A stretch of DNA of 64,000 nt from Bradyrhizobium algeriense (GTDB lineage Bacteria; Pseudomonadota; Alphaproteobacteria; Rhizobiales; Xanthobacteraceae). Numbering within the stretch: position 1 is the first letter of the stretch; each line of letters opens with the position of its first letter. Made by a program: the position numbers and the translations under genes. Below the pieces are notes generated by a model that worked only from the letters and a program-made list of their open reading frames with translations, did no database searches and was not told where the DNA came from. Below are positions 59,213-64,000 of this stretch, one piece after another. The stretch is taken from NCBI RefSeq assembly GCF_036924595.1, contig NZ_JAZHRV010000001.1, positions 2,294,001 to 2,358,000 of the forward strand, in the 5' to 3' direction.

Positions 59213-59794
59213 ATGAGAATCGCCGGGTGGTCGTTCGGGAAGTCCGAAGCACGGCTCGCCGTGCTACCGGCCATCGCCATCGCGGGCTGCGCCATATGGT
59301 TGATGCTCCCGCAAGCAAGCGATGCCGAGGGGCATGCCACCGCAACGCCGCCTGAAGTCACCCCCGTCACGCAGGATACATCCCGCAACGACGACACGGC
59401 CGGGACCCAGGCGACCCTGTCGAGCCCGGCGCCGACCGATGCCAACCCCGCTGCCGCGCCTCTCGACATCGCGCCGCCGGAAACGGTGGAGTCCGCCACG
59501 TCGCCGCTCGACGGCCTGAAAATTATTTCGCAGTCGTGGCGAAGGGGCGGACTGGGCTCGAAAGCGCTGGTGACCTTCACGCTCCGCAACGCCAATGACT
59601 ACGCGGTGAGGGATATCGAAATCGCCTGCAGTTTCGCCCGCCGGGACGGCAGCCACCTGACCGACCGCAGGCGTATCATTCCCGATACCGTGAACATGAA
59701 GAGCCGGAAGCGCTATGCCGGCATGCTGGTCGGGTTCGTCAACGTCAACGCAAATAAGGCGAAATGTTCAGTGGTTACAGCCAGCCGAATTTAA
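59213..59794 (+). CDS. Single-pass secreted/anchored protein, hypothetical
   Basis: 193 residues. An N-terminal hydrophobic anchor (AVLPAIAIAGCAIWLMLP) is followed by a Pro/Thr/Asp/Ala linker (60-100) and a C-terminal domain LDGLKIISQSWRRGGLGSKALVTFTLRNANDYAVRDIEIACSFARRDGSHLTDRRRIIPDTVNMKSRKRYAGMLVGFVNVNANKAKCSVV. The latter looks like an Ig-like domain (FxxH/R-N-x-N) with one disulphide. I know no named family. Confidence 0.78.
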   Translation: MRIAGWSFGKSEARLAVLPAIAIAGCAIWLMLPQASDAEGHATATPPEVTPVTQDTSRNDDTAGTQATLSSPAPTDANPAAAPLDIAPPETVESATSPLDGLKIISQSWRRGGLGSKALVTFTLRNANDYAVRDIEIACSFARRDGSHLTDRRRIIPDTVNMKSRKRYAGMLVGFVNVNANKAKCSVVTASRI

Positions 59795-59936
59795 CCCTGT
59801 GCGAATCAAACGCGCGCTCCCGTACCCGAAAATGTGATCGCCGCCTTTGAACCTTGCCGGTGGGGTAGGAACTAACTGGTGTATCGCCCGTTAGGCGATT
59901 GAACCGCGCGGTGCTCGCGCGGGGGGAGCGAGATCG

Positions 59937-60404
59937 ATGCCCGTAGCGCGTTATTTCCTGTTTGTCGGCGGAGTGCTGCTCGCGCTGTTGTTGGCGATCG
60001 ATGCGCTCGTCCCGCAGCAGGCCGTCGTGGCCAGCCAGACCGCTCCTTCGGTCGACAAGACCGTGGTTCGCATTCGTTCCGACCAGAAGCCGCCGGAGCG
60101 GGTGGTTTATGACACCAGCCTTCCGACGATTGTTCCGCCGACTGTGACGGCCCGGGCCGTCGCGCCGTCGGTGCCTGCCGTGGCCTCGGCCGATGCCACC
60201 GCCCAGGCCCGCGCGCGGGAGACGTTTGCCCAGTTCGTGCCCCCGGAGGCGAAGAAGCCCGAGCCGCAGGTTCAGCGCAAGCGCAAGATCGCCAAGAGCC
60301 GTCAGGCGCCGCCGATGCAGTTCGCGCAGCCGCCGCAAATGCGGGTCGCGCAGCAGTCGCATTTCGGCTTCTTCGGCGGTTCGAACTGGAACAGCACTTG
60401 GTAG
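59937..60404 (+). CDS. Small membrane-anchored protein, hypothetical
   Basis: 155 residues with GGGGGGAG ahead of the ATG. One N-terminal membrane helix (YFLFVGGVLLALLLAIDALV) is followed by a basic Pro/Gln/Val-rich tail (KKPEPQVQRKRKIAKSRQAPPMQFAQPPQMRVAQQ) ending FGFFGGSNWNSTW. Low-complexity and probably disordered; function unknown. Confidence 0.75.
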   Translation: MPVARYFLFVGGVLLALLLAIDALVPQQAVVASQTAPSVDKTVVRIRSDQKPPERVVYDTSLPTIVPPTVTARAVAPSVPAVASADATAQARARETFAQFVPPEAKKPEPQVQRKRKIAKSRQAPPMQFAQPPQMRVAQQSHFGFFGGSNWNSTW

Positions 60405-60423
60405 GGTGCCCCGCCTGATTTAG

Positions 60424-60792
60424 TTAGCGCGGCAGCTTCGGAATCTTATCCGCAAAACCGTTGTAGCAGGTCAGCCGCTCGTCTTCCTCCTTGAGGAAGC
60501 GGCAGTCATTGACGCCCTTCGCTGCCGGCGCCTTCGGCTTGGGCTGCGGCGCATAAACGGCGTCGTAGCAATTCAGCCGTTCCTTGGTCGCATCGTCGAT
60601 GTCCTGGCAGGCCTGCAACTTCTGGGCGACCGATAAAGGCTTTTCTTTTTCCTTCTTGCCCGCAGCAGCTTTCTGCGACCCGACCACAACCAGCGGTTTG
60701 CCGCCAATGGTCGGAGGATTGGCGGGGGCGGTCCCCTGAGCCAGCGCCGCCGCCGGATACAGGATCGCCAGCGTCAGTATGATCTTTCTCAT
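60424..60792 (-). CDS. Small secreted Cys-containing protein, hypothetical
   Basis: 122 residues from the ATG at 60792; the upstream frame to 60888 is not supported. The signal peptide ends ALAQ. Four Cys form two C-x(n)-C pairs (LQACQDIDDATKERLNCYDAVYAP and NDCRFLKEEDERLTCYNGF), resembling an internal duplication of a CX11-15C unit. It is convergent with the preceding gene. Confidence 0.75.
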   Translation of the reverse strand: MRKIILTLAILYPAAALAQGTAPANPPTIGGKPLVVVGSQKAAAGKKEKEKPLSVAQKLQACQDIDDATKERLNCYDAVYAPQPKPKAPAAKGVNDCRFLKEEDERLTCYNGFADKIPKLPR

Positions 60793-61119
60793 GTGAAATG
60801 TCCGAATAGCTGCAAGCCGAACGAGCGCGCCTGGAGAGACCAGAAACTCCCGAGCCCTCGGAATCGAAGTCCCGCTGCGCGCCTGCATTCTCTAGCATCA
60901 TCCCCGAGCGTCTGTCTAACTTGTTGATTTAATAGCCATTCAATTGAGCCCGCGGCGGCCCGGAGGGCCGGACCTTGCTTGACGTCTCGTTGCCCCGGGC
61001 CGCTCCGGCTTGTGGTCGACACACCCCATCGCCAGCTTTGTAGTCTAGTGGGCACTCCCTTCGGCGGTCGCGTGGGCGGCGCCGGAGCATTTTCGCTGGC
61101 CCGCAGAGGGAGAGCATCA
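60793..61119. other. Intergenic stretch without a recognisable gene
   Basis: 327 bases. Possible divergent promoters for the flanking genes; no clear operator or repeat arm seen. Confidence 0.4.
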
Positions 61120-62289
61120 ATGTCCGATCCGCAACGTCGGGAGTTTCTGGCCGCCGCAGGCATTGCCTCGCTGGCAGCGCTGGGCGGAGCGCAGCCGGCC
61201 GCCGGCGGCGACCCGAGCTTCATGAACAATGTTCCGGACCCAACGCTCGCGGGCAAGGATCTGCCGACCTTCAAATTCGCGCTGGAGAAGTCGGACGGCA
61301 AGGTCATCGGCAACAGTTACGGCAAGGAGGCGACCGTTGCGCAATTGCCGATCTCCAAGGGGATCGCCGGCGTCTCGATGCGGCTTGAGCCCGGCGCGAT
61401 GCGCGAGCTGCATTGGCACGCCACCGCGGCGGAATGGGCGTTCGTTCTCGAGGGCCGCGTCCGCACCACCGTCGTTGACCCAGGTGGCCTCGCCGAGACC
61501 AACGATTTCGATCCCGGCGACGTCTGGTACTTCCCGCGCGGCCATGGCCACATGCTGCAATGCCTCGGCGACAAGCCCTGTCACTTCATCCTGATCTTCG
61601 ACAACGGCTACTTCTCCGAATTCGGCACCTTCAGCATCACCGATTGGGTCGGACATACGCCGCCGGCGCTGCTGGCGAAGAATTTCGGCCTGCCCGAAGC
61701 AGCGTTCGCAACGTTTCCGAAGGAGGAAGTGTATTTTGCGCGCGGCAATCTGCCGCCTGCCGAGCCGTCGAAGCCGCTGCAGGGCTGGAAGCTGCCGCCG
61801 CAGACCCATAAATACCGCCTGCTGGCGCAGCCGCCGCATGCGACCTATCGGGGCGGCCGCGAGTGGCGCGTCGATTCCTTGAGCTTCCCGATTGCGAAGA
61901 CGATCACGGGCGTCGTACTCGATCTCGATCCCGGCGCGCTGCGGACGCTGCACTGGCATCCGAACGCCGACGAGTGGCAGTACGTCGTCGAGGGTGAGGT
62001 GAGCGTCACTCTGTTCGGCTCGCACGGCCGCTACCGGGTCGAGCGATTGCAGAAGGGCGACGTCGGCTACATCCCGCAGGGCTATGGTCACTCGATCGAG
62101 AATGTCGGCAGCGGACCGGCGCGCATCCTGATCGGATTCAATGCCGGCATCTACGAGACCATCGACCTGTCGCAATGGATCGCGGCAAATCCAAAGGATG
62201 TGCTCGCCACGAATTTTGGCCAGCCGGCGGAAGTGTTCGGAAAATTCCCGGATCGCGACGTGTTCATCGCCGGCAAGGATGGCGCCTGA
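61120..62289 (+). CDS. Oxalate decarboxylase-family bicupin with altered lid
   Basis: 389 residues from the ATG at 61120. A Tat-like signal (RREFLAAAGIASLAALGGA) suggests export. Two cupin domains carry Mn ligands HWHATAAEWAFVLEG (about 97) and HWHPNADEWQYVVEG (about 278) plus the matching distal His (GHGHM, GYGHS). The catalytic-lid segment of OxdC (SENST) is SEFGT here at 166-170: the essential Glu is kept but the next two positions differ. It converts oxalate to formate and CO2 if functional, but the lid change leaves decarboxylase versus other activity open. Confidence 0.9.
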   Translation: MSDPQRREFLAAAGIASLAALGGAQPAAGGDPSFMNNVPDPTLAGKDLPTFKFALEKSDGKVIGNSYGKEATVAQLPISKGIAGVSMRLEPGAMRELHWHATAAEWAFVLEGRVRTTVVDPGGLAETNDFDPGDVWYFPRGHGHMLQCLGDKPCHFILIFDNGYFSEFGTFSITDWVGHTPPALLAKNFGLPEAAFATFPKEEVYFARGNLPPAEPSKPLQGWKLPPQTHKYRLLAQPPHATYRGGREWRVDSLSFPIAKTITGVVLDLDPGALRTLHWHPNADEWQYVVEGEVSVTLFGSHGRYRVERLQKGDVGYIPQGYGHSIENVGSGPARILIGFNAGIYETIDLSQWIAANPKDVLATNFGQPAEVFGKFPDRDVFIAGKDGA

Positions 62290-62382
62290 TAGGAGAGGGC
62301 CGCCAAGCCTGGATTAACAAGCGTGCATTAAAACGTCGACTGATCTCGTGGCGCAATTGCGTCCGTATGCTATCGCGCCGAT

Positions 62383-62469
62383 CTAGCGCAGGCGGTAGGC
62401 GTCAAATGCGTGAGCCAGGAATATGCCGATACTGACGAAGATAAGGAATGCCGTCACGACCTCGGTCAT
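62383..62469 (-). CDS. 28-residue membrane microprotein (downstream member)
   Basis: Begins MTEVVTAFLIFVSIGIFLAH and ends AYRLR: one membrane helix followed by a basic end. It has a strong ribosome site (GGGAGGAAGG) and its ATG overlaps the stop of the upstream tiny gene (ATGA). The length and pattern fit bacterial single-pass microproteins; no homology is assignable. Confidence 0.65.
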   Translation of the reverse strand: MTEVVTAFLIFVSIGIFLAHAFDAYRLR

Positions 62470-62552
62470 AGCCTTCCTCCCTGTATGGTCATGCCGAGAA
62501 GGGCACGCTTGAGGAACTCGCGGTAGATGAGGTTGAGGACCGATACAAACAT
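62466..62552 (-). CDS. 28-residue microprotein (upstream member)
   Basis: Begins MFVSVLNLIYREFLKRALLG and ends TIQGGRL, an amphipathic/basic helix. Its last codons contain the ribosome-binding site of the next gene, and the stop overlaps its start (ATGA), the classic arrangement for translational coupling. Confidence 0.6.
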   Translation of the reverse strand: MFVSVLNLIYREFLKRALLGMTIQGGRL

Positions 62553-62768
62553 GATCTAACCCCGTGGTTTGATTGATAACACCGTAGGGGACCTTTGTTT
62601 CCGGAGGACTTCGCGGCGGATCGAAATGGTTTCGTTGCGCCGGCTGCGGATCACGGAATCGCGACGGAACTGGACGTTCGATCGTCGTCGCCCGCCCTTT
62701 TCTCGCCATCCTAGTTCGAGAGACCTGCGGCGGCAGGTCTGCGAAGGCCGTGTTCCCAAAGGTTCCGC

Positions 62769-63785
62769 GTGATCGTTCGACATTTGCTGCAAGACGAGGC
62801 TATTACGTCCCGCCGCGCGTTCCTGCGCGGGATTGCGTCCTCAGCCAGCGTGCTCGCGCTCGGCGGTTGCGCCAGCTTGGGCGCGACGGGCGCGCGTTAC
62901 GATGCTGCGTCGCTCTCGGTGGAGCCGACATTGCTCGTTGCAACCACGCGCAAGCCGGTGAACGGCGGGCGGACGAAACCCTGGTTCGGGCCGGAGCGCG
63001 CGACAAGGATGACCGTCGGCCGGGCGAAGCTGGTGCCGCCTGACGAGAGCCGCTTCTCGCTCGCCGCAGCCGGTATTGGCGATTGGCGTCTCGACGGGGT
63101 CGAGCCGGTGTCGGGAGAGGTCAGCGATCTTCTCGCCAGCGGCGGAGGCGACGTCCTGATTTACGTGCACGGTTTCAAGCAGACATTTGAGACAGCGGCG
63201 CTCGATGCCGCACATCTTGCCGATGGCATCAAATTCCGCGGCCAGACGATGGTCTTCTCCTGGCCGTCCAAGGCGGGATTGTTCGACTACGCCTATGACC
63301 GTGACAGCGCGATGTGGTCGCGCGATGGCTTCGAACGCGTGCTCCAATCCGCCGTCACGGCTCCCGGCGTCGGCCGTGTTCACATCGTCGCGCACAGTAT
63401 GGGCACCATGCTGACGCTCGAAAGCCTGCGCCAGCTCTATGCGCGAAATGGCGACAGCGTTACGGACAAGATCGGGGCCGTGGTGTTTGCCTCACCTGAC
63501 ATCGATATGGACGTGTTCTCGTCGGCGGTTGTCCGCATCGGTCCGCTCGGCCGCAAGATCACCGTCGTCGCCGCGACGAACGACCGCGCTCTGGCGCTGT
63601 CGGGACGACTGGCTGGCGGGATGACACGGGTCGGCGCCGCCGAGAAAGCCGCCATCGAGCAACTCGGGGTGCGCGTCATCGATGCCTCCGAGGCCGGCTG
63701 GGGCATCATCAACCACGATTTGTTCCTGTCCAATGCGGAAGTGCGGCGGGTGATACGCCGTTCGATCGACACCTCAGCCGCGTAA
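62769..63785 (+). CDS. Lipoprotein alpha/beta-hydrolase (DUF900-like)
   Basis: 338 residues from a GTG start. A Tat-style signal (SRRAFLRGIASSASVLALGG) ends in a lipobox LGGC (Cys34). The DUF900/esterase motifs YVHGFKQTFE and VAHSMGTML (nucleophile Ser) are present, with TLLVATTRKP near residue 55. It is a membrane-bound hydrolase of an unknown ester, related to alpha/beta hydrolases found near virulence/envelope genes. Confidence 0.88.
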   Translation: MIVRHLLQDEAITSRRAFLRGIASSASVLALGGCASLGATGARYDAASLSVEPTLLVATTRKPVNGGRTKPWFGPERATRMTVGRAKLVPPDESRFSLAAAGIGDWRLDGVEPVSGEVSDLLASGGGDVLIYVHGFKQTFETAALDAAHLADGIKFRGQTMVFSWPSKAGLFDYAYDRDSAMWSRDGFERVLQSAVTAPGVGRVHIVAHSMGTMLTLESLRQLYARNGDSVTDKIGAVVFASPDIDMDVFSSAVVRIGPLGRKITVVAATNDRALALSGRLAGGMTRVGAAEKAAIEQLGVRVIDASEAGWGIINHDLFLSNAEVRRVIRRSIDTSAA

Positions 63786-64000
63786 GGCGGGTGCCGATTA
63801 CGAGCGGTGCAGGATTCTGCGATCGATGGGATTGAAGGTGGCGCTGGACGATTTCGGGTCGGGGCAGTCCAGCCTGAGCTATGTCCATCAATTGTCGCCG
63901 GACAAGATCAAGATCGACCGCGGCTTCATTCGCAATATCGCGACGCAGGACAACGCCCGCAACATCGTCAAGACGGTGATCGACCTGTGCCGCAACCTGA
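63784..64000 (+). pseudogene. EAL-domain fragment, 5'-truncated
   Basis: In-frame coding for ADYERCRILRSMGL, VALDDFGSGQSSL (the DDFG motif) and PDKIKIDRGFIRNI, the central to C-terminal part of an EAL cyclic-di-GMP phosphodiesterase. The frame has no start upstream (a stop at 63751, first ATG 63826) and the first half of the domain, including the E-x-L motif, is missing. It begins immediately after the lipoprotein-hydrolase stop. The window ends before its 3' end, so the remainder may continue. Confidence 0.75.

Noticed and set aside
62313..62330. TTAA ... TTAA resembling a CtrA site
   Set aside because: The spacer is ten bases, not seven.
1..64000. tRNA, rRNA, CRISPR array, integrase, transposase
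   Set aside because: No T-loop/acceptor pattern, no regularly spaced repeat-spacer arrangement and no transposase-like protein were found by reading.

Overview
The window is high-G+C, densely packed alphaproteobacterial chromosome, most likely from a Bradyrhizobium or close relative (Bradyrhizobiaceae/Nitrobacteraceae). The evidence is the gene complement (ATP12 chaperone, GCG_CRPN protein, GrlR-like protein, many short Tat-signal proteins, MaoC/DUF35/thiolase catabolic cluster), a full CtrA box, and several families of palindromic intergenic repeats that I associate with this group. I see no rRNA, tRNA, CRISPR array, integrase or complete insertion sequence.

Layout. 0-10 kb: housekeeping genes (3' end of a Do-family protease, rarA, a TPR protein, an RluA-type pseudouridine synthase, ATP12). 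These are interrupted by a four-gene HxlR-type regulator operon with a striking operator palindrome, an esterase and an amidohydrolase. 10-12 kb: an orphan FliK-like/FlhB-C-terminal pair with a CtrA-like site. 12-16.7 kb: secreted proteins and two adjacent serine beta-lactamase-family genes (class D and class C-like). 16.9-19.3 kb: pccB followed by a low-G+C Fic toxin/antitoxin pair whose 57-residue antitoxin is easily missed. 19.4-25 kb: VOC and cupin proteins, a perfect CtrA box ahead of a coiled-coil protein and an ftsZ paralogue, a tandem-repeat membrane protein, and a TctC/Bug binding protein. 25-32.6 kb: periplasmic and small-molecule enzymes, a Trp/Arg-rich Tat protein, and an ArsR/NIPSNAP/PEP-mutase divergon. 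32.7-37.7 kb: a three-haem cytochrome c divergent from a giant indolepyruvate ferredoxin oxidoreductase.

37.8-41.2 kb is a lower-G+C islet (PlsY resembling cyanobacterial proteins between two copies of one repeat, an isoprenylcysteine methyltransferase-family protein, a deaminase, a secreted cadherin-like domain). 41.2-45.5 kb holds a CorA/ZntB transporter and TPR proteins. 45.6-46.6 kb has no convincing gene but carries a strongly folded multi-hairpin element. 46.6-52.2 kb is an acyl-CoA catabolic gene group (thiolase fold, DUF35, MaoC hydratase, SDR, DHDPS-family lyase, Nudix) with palindromic repeats between its genes. 52.3-64 kb holds a DMT exporter, an AraC regulator, an orphan PAS histidine kinase, a GrlR-like protein, VOC and small secreted proteins, a bicupin oxalate decarboxylase-like enzyme, two overlapping 28-residue membrane microproteins, a lipoprotein hydrolase, and a truncated EAL-domain fragment at the edge.

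The most noteworthy items are the structured element near 46.1-46.5 kb, the CtrA box/ftsZ paralogue unit, the Fic module, the tandem microproteins, the palindrome-controlled HxlR operon and the PlsY between repeats. All homology statements come from reading motifs and from family knowledge. No database search was run.
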